From the NCBI RefSeq assembly GCF_024171605.1, contig NZ_JALKAA010000004.1, positions 248,001-312,000 on the forward strand: 64,000 bases of DNA, in the 5' to 3' direction. This stretch comes from Pontibacter sp. HSC-36F09. Its GTDB lineage: Bacteria; Bacteroidota; Bacteroidia; Cytophagales; Hymenobacteraceae. The notes beneath the pieces are model-generated. The model ran no database searches. It was not told the origin of the DNA and was given only the letters and a program-made list of their open reading frames with translations. Made by a program: the position numbers and the translations under genes. Below are positions 1-9,036 of this stretch, piece by piece (within the stretch, counting starts at the first letter, position 1; each line of letters starts with the position of its first letter).

Positions 1-2241
1 GTCCTTGTTGGTGTACTTATGCTTCACTACATACAGGTTTACGTCCATGTGCTTCATCAGGATAAAGTACTCGGCCACAAACCCGATCGGCGGTGTATCG
101 ATCACTACGTACTCATACTGCTCCTTCAGTTTGGCGATTAGCTCGGCCATGCGCTTGTGCTCCAGCAGCTTAATGGCATTGTCAGGTATAGGACCGCACG
201 AAATGATATCCAGGTTCTCGATATCGGTCTTCTGGATCACTTCTTCCAGCGGCAATCCCTGGCTCAGGTATGAGGACAAACCGGCCGCATTGTGCGTGTT
301 AAAGTACTTGCCAAAGGTAGGCTTGCGCATATCCGACTCAATCAGGATGGTGCGTTTACCGGCCATGGCCATCTCGCTGCTCAGGTTAACCGAGGTAAAC
401 GTCTTGCCCTCGCCCGATACCGATGACGTCACGCCCAATACTTTAAAGTTGGTTTCAGACATCAGGTACTGTAGGTTGATGCGGATCGATCGGAACGACT
501 CGGCAATGGCAGAGCGCGGGTTGTTTTTAACTGCCAGCTTGTCAGCCTTGGTGCCATGCGCAATCACACCCAGGAACGGAATGTTGGTTACGTTGTTCAG
601 GTCGTTTTTGCCCTGTATGGTGTTGTCCACGTTGTCCATCAGAACAATAAGCACGGCAGGTATGATCAGACCCAGGACGAGGGCCAGCATAAAGATCATC
701 TTCGGCTTCACGTTCACCGGACCAGAACCCCACATGGCAGCTTTGTCCACTATCTTTTTATCGGTGGTGTTGGTCGCCAGGGCAATGGCAGCCTCGGCAC
801 GCTTCTCGAGCAGGAAGTCATACTTCTTATTCACGAAGTCGGCCTGGTTCTGCAGGTCCATCAGGCGGCGCTCGTGCTCCGGCACTTTCGCTATACCTGT
901 TTCGAGCTGGCCAATGCGCTTGTCGGCGTTGGCAATAGAAATATCGGTAGAGCGGATCAGGTTTTTGATGTTCGCTATAATGGCATTGCGCGTGCTTTTG
1001 ATCTCACTGTCAATTACCTTAATTCTCGGGTTGTCTGCTGTGGCACTCACGCTATAAGAGGCGCGCTGTTGGTTCAGGCGAGACAACTCCGTGAACAGGT
1101 TCGCCAGGTTCGGGTTCTGTACACCCGCCACTGCAGGAGACACTGCCTGTGTAAAACTCTCGTCATCCTCAATCTGGTCGAGTACCGTCACGTAATACTG
1201 CTTCTCGGTGCTTAACTTCGACTTCTCCATTTCTAGCTGCGCGAGTTTCTCGTAGCTGATGTTAGACTGCACATCGATGTTGGCAATGCGGTTAGCCGAA
1301 CGGAAAGACGAAAGCGCCTGCTTGCTCTGGCGGAGCGAGTCGGTCAGGCCGGAGATCTGCTCGTCGATAAACTCGAGCGTTTTCTGACCGTTCATGTTTT
1401 TCTCGTCCAGGTCACGGGCCACGTAGGTGCTCATCAGTGTGTTCAGGAAGAGCATTTCCTTTTCAGGTATGGTGCCTTTGGTGCTCAGTTCCAGTACCCG
1501 CGCCTCGCGCTCAATTGGCTTAATGTGTAGGCTGCCAGCGTACTGGGCTACCAGGCTTTCCAGGCTGTTAAGTACGAAATAGTGCTTTTTGGCGTCAATC
1601 TTGTCGTCAGGATTGGCGCGCTTTATCGTAAAGCTAAAGTTTTTGTCCTTATAAGGCTTGCCGAATTCCAGCACTTTAGTGAAATTCACCTCCGGTACGA
1701 TTTGCTTCACAGTATGCGTCGTGTAATCATACAGGGGAGGGGTTTGGGCTTTCACAGTCAGCTCGTACTCTTTGTCATTGAGCACGCGCACCTCCAGCGG
1801 AATGTCCACGATCTGGAGCGAACTGGTGTCAAGTTGTACGATGAACGGAGCGTTGTCATACTGTTCCTCTTTAATAAGGTCCAGGCCGGTATTCAGCCAG
1901 TGGTCGGGCACTTTGTAGTAAGATACCGAAAAGTCGAGCTGCTTTAAGGTACTGCGAATCATGTCGGCTGAGGTCAGAATGCCGATCTCATCCTCCACCT
2001 TAATGCCCTTGTTCTGCACATCGAGCAGGTTGAGAAGCTCCTGTGCCTTTTTAGAACCGGTATGCTGATCACCCAAAAGAAGGGTGGATTTAAACGCGTA
2101 GACGCGGGTAGAGCTTTTGACATAGACATAGGCTCCTGCCATGGCTACCATCACAAAAGCCAGGAACAGATACCATCTGGTCCGGAACTTGAACAGCCAG
2201 CTTCTTAAGTCTATTTCGTGCGCTGTGTTTTTTCGTTTCAT
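1..2241 (-). CDS. Polysaccharide biosynthesis tyrosine autokinase (Wzc/BY-kinase type), C-terminus cut by window edge
   Basis: This is an inner-membrane co-polymerase and bacterial tyrosine kinase for capsule or exopolysaccharide export. It begins at the ATG at 2241 and stays open to position 1, giving 747 residues without a stop. The order is: a short cytoplasmic start, a first membrane segment (about residues 27-45), a long periplasmic Wzz-like part with coiled coil, a second membrane segment around residues 495-515, then the kinase domain. The kinase shows Walker A GEGKT, an A' motif (ESDMRKP, where LIDADLR is more usual) and Walker B VVIDTPP. The Tyr-rich tail lies outside the window. The start is 5 bases past the stop of the wza-like gene, so the two are surely co-transcribed. 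Domain positions are estimates from a hand translation. Confidence 0.93.
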   Translation of the reverse strand, partial: MKRKNTAHEIDLRSWLFKFRTRWYLFLAFVMVAMAGAYVYVKSSTRVYAFKSTLLLGDQHTGSKKAQELLNLLDVQNKGIKVEDEIGILTSADMIRSTLKQLDFSVSYYKVPDHWLNTGLDLIKEEQYDNAPFIVQLDTSSLQIVDIPLEVRVLNDKEYELTVKAQTPPLYDYTTHTVKQIVPEVNFTKVLEFGKPYKDKNFSFTIKRANPDDKIDAKKHYFVLNSLESLVAQYAGSLHIKPIEREARVLELSTKGTIPEKEMLFLNTLMSTYVARDLDEKNMNGQKTLEFIDEQISGLTDSLRQSKQALSSFRSANRIANIDVQSNISYEKLAQLEMEKSKLSTEKQYYVTVLDQIEDDESFTQAVSPAVAGVQNPNLANLFTELSRLNQQRASYSVSATADNPRIKVIDSEIKSTRNAIIANIKNLIRSTDISIANADKRIGQLETGIAKVPEHERRLMDLQNQADFVNKKYDFLLEKRAEAAIALATNTTDKKIVDKAAMWGSGPVNVKPKMIFMLALVLGLIIPAVLIVLMDNVDNTIQGKNDLNNVTNIPFLGVIAHGTKADKLAVKNNPRSAIAESFRSIRINLQYLMSETNFKVLGVTSSVSGEGKTFTSVNLSSEMAMAGKRTILIESDMRKPTFGKYFNTHNAAGLSSYLSQGLPLEEVIQKTDIENLDIISCGPIPDNAIKLLEHKRMAELIAKLKEQYEYVVIDTPPIGFVAEYFILMKHMDVNLYVVKHKYTNKD

Positions 2242-2246
2242 GGGTA

Positions 2247-3020
2247 CTATTTAAAGTAATTCAGGATAACTGCCGCCGTAGAGATAACACCCAGGGCTAT
2301 GGTAATCACATTAAGCGACACCAGGTTGTCACGCTTCACCTGCGCAACGGACGGCTCTACGTACAGCACATCGTTAGGCTGCATGAAGTAGTATTTGGAT
2401 TGTACGATATTCGGGTCTTTCAGGTCGAGTAGGACTACTTCGGAACCACCGGGCGTCTGGCGCACCAGCTTCACGTTCTCGCGGGCGGCACTGCGGGTCA
2501 GGTCTCCCGCCATACCCAGCGCATCGAAGAGTGTAGCGCGCTCGTTGTACACAAAGTACTGGCCCGGGCGGTTCACTTCACCCAGCACGCTTACCCGGAA
2601 GTTAATGAGCTTTACCACTACGGTCGCGTTGGTGATGTAGCGGTCCACGTTGCGCTGAATCAGCTCCTGTGTCTGCTGCAGGGTGAGGCCCGACACTTTC
2701 ACTTTGCCCACGTTCGGGAGGTTCACGTTGCCCTCGTCGTCCACGGAGTAGCCGCTCAGGAACATGGTGCCCGGGTCAGCAAAGCCAAAGGCGCTGGAGG
2801 GAGGTACGATGTTGTAGATATTGGAAATTTCTGGTTCCAGACTCTGTACCTTAATAGAGAGCACATCGGCAGGCTGTAGCTGGTAAGGCTTATAGGTGGT
2901 CTGCATGGGCGTAGCCACTGTCTCTTTCAGGTTGTCATTTTGCATGTATACAAGCTCTTTTTTGCTTAGGCACGAGGTCGCGCTTATTATTAGGAGCAGG
3001 AGGTATACGACTCTTCTCAT
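2247..3020 (-). CDS. Wza-like polysaccharide export lipoprotein
   Basis: A 257-residue outer-membrane export protein of the Poly_export/SLBB family, which forms the exit channel for capsule or exopolysaccharide. The N-terminus is a lipoprotein signal ending in ISATSC (Cys17). The Poly_export domain follows (about residues 45-140, containing the typical LQPADVLSIKV), then an SLBB domain (about 145-220, VSVLGEVNRPGQYFV). A hydrophobic C-terminal helix (about residues 235-255) replaces the amphipathic helix of E. coli Wza. This Wza-Wzc order is usual in Bacteroidota. The ATG at 3020 gives a normal lipoprotein signal, and no longer start in this frame is needed. It is first in the leftward unit, so the promoter should lie in the AT-rich gap upstream. 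Confidence 0.93.
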   Translation of the reverse strand: MRRVVYLLLLIISATSCLSKKELVYMQNDNLKETVATPMQTTYKPYQLQPADVLSIKVQSLEPEISNIYNIVPPSSAFGFADPGTMFLSGYSVDDEGNVNLPNVGKVKVSGLTLQQTQELIQRNVDRYITNATVVVKLINFRVSVLGEVNRPGQYFVYNERATLFDALGMAGDLTRSAARENVKLVRQTPGGSEVVLLDLKDPNIVQSKYYFMQPNDVLYVEPSVAQVKRDNLVSLNVITIALGVISTAAVILNYFK

Positions 3021-3498
3021 GTGTTTTGTATAAGGGTGTTGTGAATGATGATACTCGTACGTTTATTTTGATTTTATGATAATGAGTACGCATGCCTTTT
3101 GTGTTTCGGTATGAAGTACCCAAAAAATTGTATCAGCCATATATACTATAGGAGCCACAAAAAGATGCTTGTTTTCAAAAATATTATGTGAATTTAATGT
3201 TGGCAGTCAGAGTTTTGAATTGCAAGTTTCTTTAAATCAGAATGTTGCTATTTTTCGAGATCGGTAATTATTAACACAGGATAACACTGTATTTGCACAA
3301 CGTGTATATTCGTGCATAAATGATTTGTTGGAATAATTATATATTTTATATTGAGACAGGAGTTGTCGCGGCAGGTGGGGCAACGTGAAACGGCTGCTGT
3401 TATAAAAAGGGACTACCATAAAGCAGAACCACCTTCCCCATGCGTTTGGCACGAAGAAGGTGGCTCACTTACTGATAGTAAGGTATATCGTATACTAA
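3021..3498. other. AT-rich intergenic region upstream of the export operon
   Basis: There is no convincing gene in these 478 bases. The region is clearly richer in A+T than its flanks and should hold the promoter of the leftward wza-wzc unit. One exact TAnnTTTG-type box reads leftward at 3183-3176, about 155 bases before the ATG, but no matching TTTG was found at the usual distance. An imperfect 9-bp inverted repeat (ACCACCTTC, then GAAGGTGGC) at about 3427-3464 lies 35 bases after the stop of the DUF1737 gene. It has no good T-run, so it is at best a weak terminator. Confidence 0.4.
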
Positions 3499-3711
3499 TT
3501 ATTCAATCCATTTGGTGCGGCGCTGTTTGGCACGGGGCGCGGGCATCTGGCTCTGTTTCAGTTTATCGGATGCCTTGCGTATCAGCTGTTGCGAGAATCC
3601 GTCAGCGTGCTCAATAATTCCACCTTTCAGCTTCCAGCCTTGCGGAAATAATACGGCAACCTCTGTTGCCAGCGTCTCGAGAGTAGGGGCTACTATAATA
3701 TTGTATTCCAT
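3499..3711 (-). CDS. Small DUF1737-type protein
   Basis: A 70-residue protein starting MEYNIIVAPTLETL. The pattern of an aromatic-rich first strand, a helix, then GWKLKGGI and a strand matches the DUF1737 fold of small proteins of unknown role. The frame is open upstream to an ATG at 3744, but the added residues (MVLPFVYLHIK) are not family-like, so the ATG at 3711 is preferred. The last 25 residues are Lys/Arg/Gln-rich and probably disordered. It is a monocistronic unit reading left, between the export operon and the histidine kinase gene. I can assign no function. Confidence 0.7.
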   Translation of the reverse strand: MEYNIIVAPTLETLATEVAVLFPQGWKLKGGIIEHADGFSQQLIRKASDKLKQSQMPAPRAKQRRTKWIE

Positions 3712-3883
3712 CTTAATGTGTAAATAAACAAACGGTAGAACCAATATAGGGGGTTATAACATAGGTTGTATGCGCGCGATTACGAAATTTAGTAAATGAA
3801 GTTACATTCAAAATAAAATTTAGATGATTATCAAAATGATTCAATAAAAGTAGGGGCCAGAGTAGCTTTTTGATGAATTAGTT

Positions 3884-5200
3884 CTATTTGGTGTTTTCTG
3901 AGGTTAGGAGAATTTTGAAAGAGGTCAGCCCTTTGTTGTCAGATTCAAGCGAAAACTGGAAGCCATGGCTTAGTAAGATCTCCCGAATCATGGTCAGGCC
4001 AATGCCCTGTCCGGTTTCTTTGGTACTGAAGAAAGGAGTAAAGAGCATGGGGCGGACGTGCTCCGGTATACCTTCGCCGTTGTCGGTAATGGTTAGGCAG
4101 AGCGGTTGCTCCTGCAGTTCCACCCAAATGTTGCCATCCGATTTCACGGCTTCCATGGCATTTTTCAGGATGTTTAGCAGGGCTTGTTCTATTTGTTGTT
4201 CATCCAAAGAAATGCAAAGCGGGGTGTCAGAGAGTTTCATCGTTAGCTGAATCTGCCGTTGCTCCAGCTGTGCCAGCATCAGTCGCTCGAGCCGTTTGAG
4301 CAGGGCCTGCAGCTGCACCGGCTTTTTGGAGGGGGCGGGTAGGCGCACCACATCCGCAAAGTTAGCCATGAACCGGCTCAGGTTGGCATTCCGGTCAATG
4401 GCTACCTGCAGGGCATAGGTAAAGTCTTCTCGGTGCTCCTCGTCAATCTGTGGGGTATAATACTGCACCGAGTCCAGAATTGAGTTGATGGCACCGGTCG
4501 AGTTGTTCACTTCATGCGACATCATCCGGATAACTTTTTCATAAGCCTGTCGCTCGTTTTTAATGATGGCCTCAGTGAGTTCTTCCAGCATAATGAAGGC
4601 CCGCTGAAAGCCGCGGTCGATGAAGTGCGCTCGGTGTGCCCGGAAGGTACGGATGCCGTTGAGGCGGAAGGTATAGGGCTGACCTGCCTGTACCTGCGTC
4701 AGTTCCCGCGCCCAGGTGTTGGGCAGTGCCGCCAGGTCGCTGCCCTGCAACGATTGGCTGGACAGGTATAGGAAACGCTCCGCAGCGGGGTTTATACTTT
4801 CGATGCGGTTGTCGAAGTCAAGCAGGATGATGCCAGCAGGAGAGGCCTGAATGATCTTTTCGAGCAGGAAGTGTTTTTCGGCCTGAGCCACACGTTCCTG
4901 TCGCAACTGCTCAATCATGCGGTTGTACACGTCCACCAGCTCGTCCAGTTCCGGCTGCCCTACCTGCACAAACTTGGTGGAGAAGTCTTTGTCGCGGATG
5001 GACTCTATACCTGCCCGGATCAGGTTGAGCGGCTTGAAAAAGGCATTGTAAAGATTGATAGTCAGCACGACGGAAATCAGTACCAGTACCTCCATCCCTA
5101 TAAACAGCAACTTGTTTTCCTGCAGCAGGAAATAAGCCATAGCCGCCAAAAGGCCATGCATGAAAACCGCAAAAAAGATAAACTTAGTCCTGAGCTTCAT
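3884..5200 (-). CDS. Membrane sensor histidine kinase (NtrY/NtrB-like)
   Basis: A 438-residue sensor. Two membrane segments (about residues 7-25 and 33-52) with almost no periplasmic loop suggest that it senses within the membrane or cytoplasm. A HAMP-like linker follows (about 53-105), then a PAS domain (about 110-215), an H-box with MSHEVNNSTG (phosphorylated His near residue 230), and an ATPase domain with N-box NILKNAMEA and G-boxes DNGEGIP and GQGIGL. Its start overlaps the end of the response regulator gene by 17 bases, so the two are translationally coupled. It is the last gene of the leftward efflux operon. The H-box is of the NtrB/NtrY kind that pairs with sigma-54 activators, as the neighbour is. 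Confidence 0.92.
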   Translation of the reverse strand: MKLRTKFIFFAVFMHGLLAAMAYFLLQENKLLFIGMEVLVLISVVLTINLYNAFFKPLNLIRAGIESIRDKDFSTKFVQVGQPELDELVDVYNRMIEQLRQERVAQAEKHFLLEKIIQASPAGIILLDFDNRIESINPAAERFLYLSSQSLQGSDLAALPNTWARELTQVQAGQPYTFRLNGIRTFRAHRAHFIDRGFQRAFIMLEELTEAIIKNERQAYEKVIRMMSHEVNNSTGAINSILDSVQYYTPQIDEEHREDFTYALQVAIDRNANLSRFMANFADVVRLPAPSKKPVQLQALLKRLERLMLAQLEQRQIQLTMKLSDTPLCISLDEQQIEQALLNILKNAMEAVKSDGNIWVELQEQPLCLTITDNGEGIPEHVRPMLFTPFFSTKETGQGIGLTMIREILLSHGFQFSLESDNKGLTSFKILLTSENTK

Positions 5201-6563
5201 ACGGGATGCCGAACTTTTCGAGGCGACGGTAGAGAGCGGCCCTGCTCAGCCCCAATGCACGGGCTACCTTGCTGATGTTGTTGTGGTAATAGGCCATGGA
5301 TTTTCGGATCATGGAGGCTTCCATCTCGTCCAGCGTCATGGTGCCAACGGCTGGCAGGGCCTTGTCGCCTGTCTTTACGGGGCCTTGCTGCGCCTGCGCC
5401 TGGAAGTCCTCTGCGCTCAGTACTTTGTCTTCGGCTACCAAAACGGTCCGTTCCACCAGGTTTTTTAGCTCCCGAATGTTGCCCGGAAAGGGGAGCTCTT
5501 TCAGCCACTGCAGCGCTTTGGGACTCAGTTCCAACTCCGGACGGTGGTAGGTCTTTTTCATGTTCTCCACAAAAAACTGCACCAGCAGCGGAATATCATC
5601 GGGGCGCTCGCGCAGCGAAGGTATACGCACCTTGATCAGGTTGATGCGGTAAAAAAGATCTTCGCGGAACTTGCCCTCCTCTACCATTTGCTCCAAGTTG
5701 CGGTTGGTGGCGCACACCACCCGGATGTCGAGCTTGCGGGAGCGACTGTCGCCGAGCACTTCGTAGGTGCGGTCCTGCAGCACGCGCAGCAGCTTTACCT
5801 GGCTGTTCATGTCCAGTTCCCCGATCTCATCGAGGAAAATGGTGCCCTTGTTGGCCATTTCGAAGCGGCCTACCCGGTCGGCTTTGGCGTCGGTAAAGGC
5901 GCCGCGCTTGTGTCCGAACATCTCGCTTTCAAACAGACTAGATGAGATGCCTCCTAAGTTAACCTTCACAAATGGCTGGGATTTGCGGAGGCTGTTGCGG
6001 TGCACAGCCTCCGCGATCAGTTCTTTGCCGGTACCGCTTTCGCCTTCAATCAGTACGGAGGCGTCGGTTGGCGCAATCTGCCCGATCCGCTTCAGGATTT
6101 GCAGCAGCTGCGGGTCCTGTCCCACAATGTTGCTGAAATCGTATTGCTGGTCGAGCTTTTTGCGGGTGAGGGCTTCGTCTTTAACCGGAGCTTGTTGCGA
6201 TAGACTGAGCGCCGTGCGCACGGCCTGCAGCAGGTAGTCGTTGCTCCAGGGTTTGGTGATAAAGTCCGCTGCACCGAGCCGCATCCCCTCCACCGCCAGG
6301 CTGATGGAGCCCCAGCCCGTGATCAAGATGACGGGCAGTTGCGGCATCCGCTGCTTGAATGTCCCCAGTAATTCCAGCCCATCATGGCCAGAAGTCTCAA
6401 TGGAGAAATTCATGTCCATGATCACGAGTTGCAAGGCCTGCTGCTGCGCCATTTCCAGCGCCTCCTTCGGAGAGGCTACTTCTTTTGTCTTGAAACCGTG
6501 TTGCTTGAGCAAAATGCTCAACGAAGCGCGAACGGCCACATCGTCGTCTATTATCAGGATCAT
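5184..6563 (-). CDS. Sigma-54-dependent NtrC-family response regulator
   Basis: A 459-residue transcription activator in three parts. The receiver domain (1-120) has the acidic pocket DDD at 6-8 and phospho-acceptor Asp50. The AAA+ domain (about 145-370) has Walker A GESGTGKE and Walker B TIFLDEIGELD. A C-terminal Fis-type helix-turn-helix (about 420-455) contains NISKVARALGLSRAALYRRL. The sigma-54 contact loop reads GAFTDA rather than GAFTGA. It lies directly downstream of the pump genes and is coupled to the kinase gene. It probably activates the pump operon through sigma-54; a candidate promoter upstream of the adaptor gene is listed separately. Confidence 0.95.
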   Translation of the reverse strand: MILIIDDDVAVRASLSILLKQHGFKTKEVASPKEALEMAQQQALQLVIMDMNFSIETSGHDGLELLGTFKQRMPQLPVILITGWGSISLAVEGMRLGAADFITKPWSNDYLLQAVRTALSLSQQAPVKDEALTRKKLDQQYDFSNIVGQDPQLLQILKRIGQIAPTDASVLIEGESGTGKELIAEAVHRNSLRKSQPFVKVNLGGISSSLFESEMFGHKRGAFTDAKADRVGRFEMANKGTIFLDEIGELDMNSQVKLLRVLQDRTYEVLGDSRSRKLDIRVVCATNRNLEQMVEEGKFREDLFYRINLIKVRIPSLRERPDDIPLLVQFFVENMKKTYHRPELELSPKALQWLKELPFPGNIRELKNLVERTVLVAEDKVLSAEDFQAQAQQGPVKTGDKALPAVGTMTLDEMEASMIRKSMAYYHNNISKVARALGLSRAALYRRLEKFGIPYEAQD

Positions 6564-6617
6564 GCTCAGCGTGCTGTTTGTCTGCTCTAAATTAAGTTTT
6601 TTGTCAATTATATTTTA

Positions 6618-7796
6618 TTATTCTTCGTGCAATGCCATGGCCGGATGTATGGCAGCGGCCTGCCGGCTGGGGTAGAAGGCGCAGCCAATGGCTAAGAGAT
6701 AAATAAGCCCTATCGCTATACCTAGCGCGATTAAGTATACCGTCGATTCGACCTCAAACACCTGCAGCAGCGGAAACTGAATGGCAAATGCCACGCCCAG
6801 CACCAGGCCAAAAGTAGCCAAAACCAGCACCTCGCCAATAAACTGCCGGTATACCTGGCTGGAGGCGGCACCCACTGCTCTTCGCAAACCAATCTCACTG
6901 TTGCGACGACTGATGTTGTACCAGAGCACTCCGAACAGACCAAGCGCCACGTTTAAAATCAGGAAGACGCAGATAATGGTCAGGGCTATCATCGGGACTT
7001 TAGCCACCTTGGCTTTATTCTGGCGCATTTTTTCCAGGGTAGTTACTTCCATGGTCCAGCCCTTGCCTATACCTGAAAGCTCTTTCACCATTTTCTCCTC
7101 AAACTCCACGCCCATACCCGGTTTTACCTTTATCAGGAGTTCCCCATAAAAGTCTTTTTCATCTCTGGGCAGTTGGATACGGTTAAAAAAACCTGGTTCT
7201 TCGGCCGTATACTCACTGCTTGGCCGGTAATGCTCCACCACACCTACCACCTGGTAGTTGGAAGAGTCATTACGATGCAACAATTTACCCAGTGGGTCTT
7301 CTCCTTCAAACAGCTGCTGCTGCATTGCCCTGTTTATAACGATAGGGTAGTGGTGGGAGGCATTGTCCTGTTGCCCAAACCAGCGTCCGTGGCTCACCTG
7401 CATCCGCATTACTTTATCGAAGTCGTCCTGGACCAGATACTCGTTGGCCATAATCATTTTCTCTCCATAAGAAAGTTGGTTATTCATCTGGCTAAAGGCA
7501 AAAGGGGCGTTGCTGTTGGTCAGCGCCATGCTCTCAATTTCCTGAAAGCCTTTGGCGCGCTGCATAATCTGCTCTAAGGTCTGTCGATTAAGCGCAGTTG
7601 AGTCAGTGTCAGGACGCATGGACAGCAGCCAGACGTTCTCATGCTCGAAGCCCAGCGGTTTGTTGTAGTTGCGCACATTGTAAACGATCAGACTCAGCAC
7701 CGCGAACAGCACCAGGAAGCAAAAGAAAATCTCGGTTATGAGCAGGAAGTTGCTTCTCTTCCTGTTCCAGATTAATTTAAACAGATGGCGTATCAT
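6618..7796 (-). CDS. ABC transporter permease, MacB/FtsX type (second copy)
   Basis: A 392-residue permease with one N-terminal membrane helix (about residues 18-40), a periplasmic MacB core domain (about 45-250), then an FtsX domain with three helices (about 270-390) carrying the family motif RRNSEIGLRRAVGA. Its ATG overlaps the stop of the preceding permease gene by 4 bases. The two permeases probably form a heterodimer with the ATPase encoded next to them. The family moves lipids, lipoproteins, peptides or macrolides by a piston-like motion rather than through a channel; the substrate cannot be read from sequence. The last residues (ALHEE) are typical of the family. Confidence 0.93.
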   Translation of the reverse strand: MIRHLFKLIWNRKRSNFLLITEIFFCFLVLFAVLSLIVYNVRNYNKPLGFEHENVWLLSMRPDTDSTALNRQTLEQIMQRAKGFQEIESMALTNSNAPFAFSQMNNQLSYGEKMIMANEYLVQDDFDKVMRMQVSHGRWFGQQDNASHHYPIVINRAMQQQLFEGEDPLGKLLHRNDSSNYQVVGVVEHYRPSSEYTAEEPGFFNRIQLPRDEKDFYGELLIKVKPGMGVEFEEKMVKELSGIGKGWTMEVTTLEKMRQNKAKVAKVPMIALTIICVFLILNVALGLFGVLWYNISRRNSEIGLRRAVGAASSQVYRQFIGEVLVLATFGLVLGVAFAIQFPLLQVFEVESTVYLIALGIAIGLIYLLAIGCAFYPSRQAAAIHPAMALHEE

Positions 7797-9034
7797 TTGG
7801 AGCCTCCTTTCAGTGCCTCTACGGCTTTTAAGCGTGACATTTTATAGGCAGGGTACACACCGGAAATCAATCCAAAAATCAAACTCAGTAACAGCCCCCA
7901 GGTGAACACCCGCAGGTTCAGTCCCAGATTGGCATACACAATCACACCGCTGTCGTTGATGAGCTTCAGCACAGCAGCCGAGAGCGCAAAACCAAGTATA
8001 CCGCCCAACAGTGTCAGGAAGACGTTCTCGACTATAAACTGCCCGATGATGGTGGATGAGGTGGCCCCAAAGGCTTTGCGAACCCCGATCTCGGAGGAGC
8101 GCTCCATGATACGGCTGATGTTGATGCTGACCAGGTTGATGGCAGGTAACAGCATGAACAGGAATGTCAAACCAGCTAGAATTGTGTAAAGTATCGCCAG
8201 ACCGGGCTCTCTTCCTCTTCCCAGGAAGGTCCGGGCAAAAGCCTCCAGAATCGTGTCAGGGAAGGAGGAAAGTTTGGAGCCCTTCACTGCATGCTGATCC
8301 TCCAGCTTCTGAAGCATAGCAGCATACTCATCCTTTATCTTAGGAACATCATCAGGGCTGTGCGCTTTAATAGTGGCAAAGTATAACCCCCTAAACCCAG
8401 GTTTGTTGAAGTCCTGGCTTCTGAGCGTGATGGGCACCCAAACATCAGCGTATGAGTTCACGCGCAGCACGGGCACATCTTTTACAACACCCACTACTTT
8501 GTACTTCACCTGGTCTACTTCTATGGTTTTACCGACGGCCTCACCTTCACCAAAATACTGGTTTCGGGTGTTCTCATTGATGACGGCCACACGGCTAGCG
8601 CCTGCTACTTCCTGCTGTCCGAAGGGGCCTCCTTCCAGGAACTCAAACTCCAGTATGTCCCAGAACTCCCGGTCGGTGTACTTGATGTCCAGGGCAAGTT
8701 TGCGGTTGTTGATGTAGCTGTTCACCTGGAAGAACATGGAGTTAATAGATACTTGTTCAGGCGTCTGCAGGGTGCGCACGTTGCGGTCCAGGAAGTGGTA
8801 GCTCGGTGGGCCACTGCTTGAGTAGCCCTCGGAATGCTCTTCGCGCATCATATTGACGAACAAAAGCTTATCCATGTCGCGCTCCGGTATCTGTGGCCCA
8901 AACGTGTGATCAAAGAGGGAAGTGGCCACCATCAGTACCATTAGAGTGAAGCTGATGCCGAAGAGGCTGATGAAGGTGAAGAACTTGCGCCGCAAGAGCA
9001 CCTTCCAAGCTATTTTGAGGTAATTTTTCAGCAT
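7793..9034 (-). CDS. ABC transporter permease, MacB/FtsX type (first copy)
   Basis: A 413-residue permease with the same plan as its downstream partner: an N-terminal helix (about residues 18-42), a periplasmic MacB core domain, and a C-terminal FtsX domain with RSSEIGVRKAFGA and a terminal SRLKAVEALKGG motif. It starts 2 bases after the stop of the ATPase gene and overlaps the next permease by 4 bases, so all three are translated together. Paired single-domain permeases with a free ATPase are the usual Bacteroidota form of this transporter, unlike E. coli MacB, where ATPase and permease are fused. Confidence 0.94.
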   Translation of the reverse strand: MLKNYLKIAWKVLLRRKFFTFISLFGISFTLMVLMVATSLFDHTFGPQIPERDMDKLLFVNMMREEHSEGYSSSGPPSYHFLDRNVRTLQTPEQVSINSMFFQVNSYINNRKLALDIKYTDREFWDILEFEFLEGGPFGQQEVAGASRVAVINENTRNQYFGEGEAVGKTIEVDQVKYKVVGVVKDVPVLRVNSYADVWVPITLRSQDFNKPGFRGLYFATIKAHSPDDVPKIKDEYAAMLQKLEDQHAVKGSKLSSFPDTILEAFARTFLGRGREPGLAILYTILAGLTFLFMLLPAINLVSINISRIMERSSEIGVRKAFGATSSTIIGQFIVENVFLTLLGGILGFALSAAVLKLINDSGVIVYANLGLNLRVFTWGLLLSLIFGLISGVYPAYKMSRLKAVEALKGGSK

Positions 9035-9036
9035 GG

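Noticed and set aside
5..1057. A 350-codon rightward open frame opposite the tyrosine kinase gene
   Set aside because: It lies wholly antisense to a clear Wzc-like protein, has no domain and reads as low-quality sequence; the minus strand frame has all kinase motifs.
3427..3464. Hairpin ACCACCTTC ... GAAGGTGGC as a terminator of the DUF1737 gene
   Set aside because: The stem is short with one mismatch and a 20-base loop, and no T-run follows in either direction.
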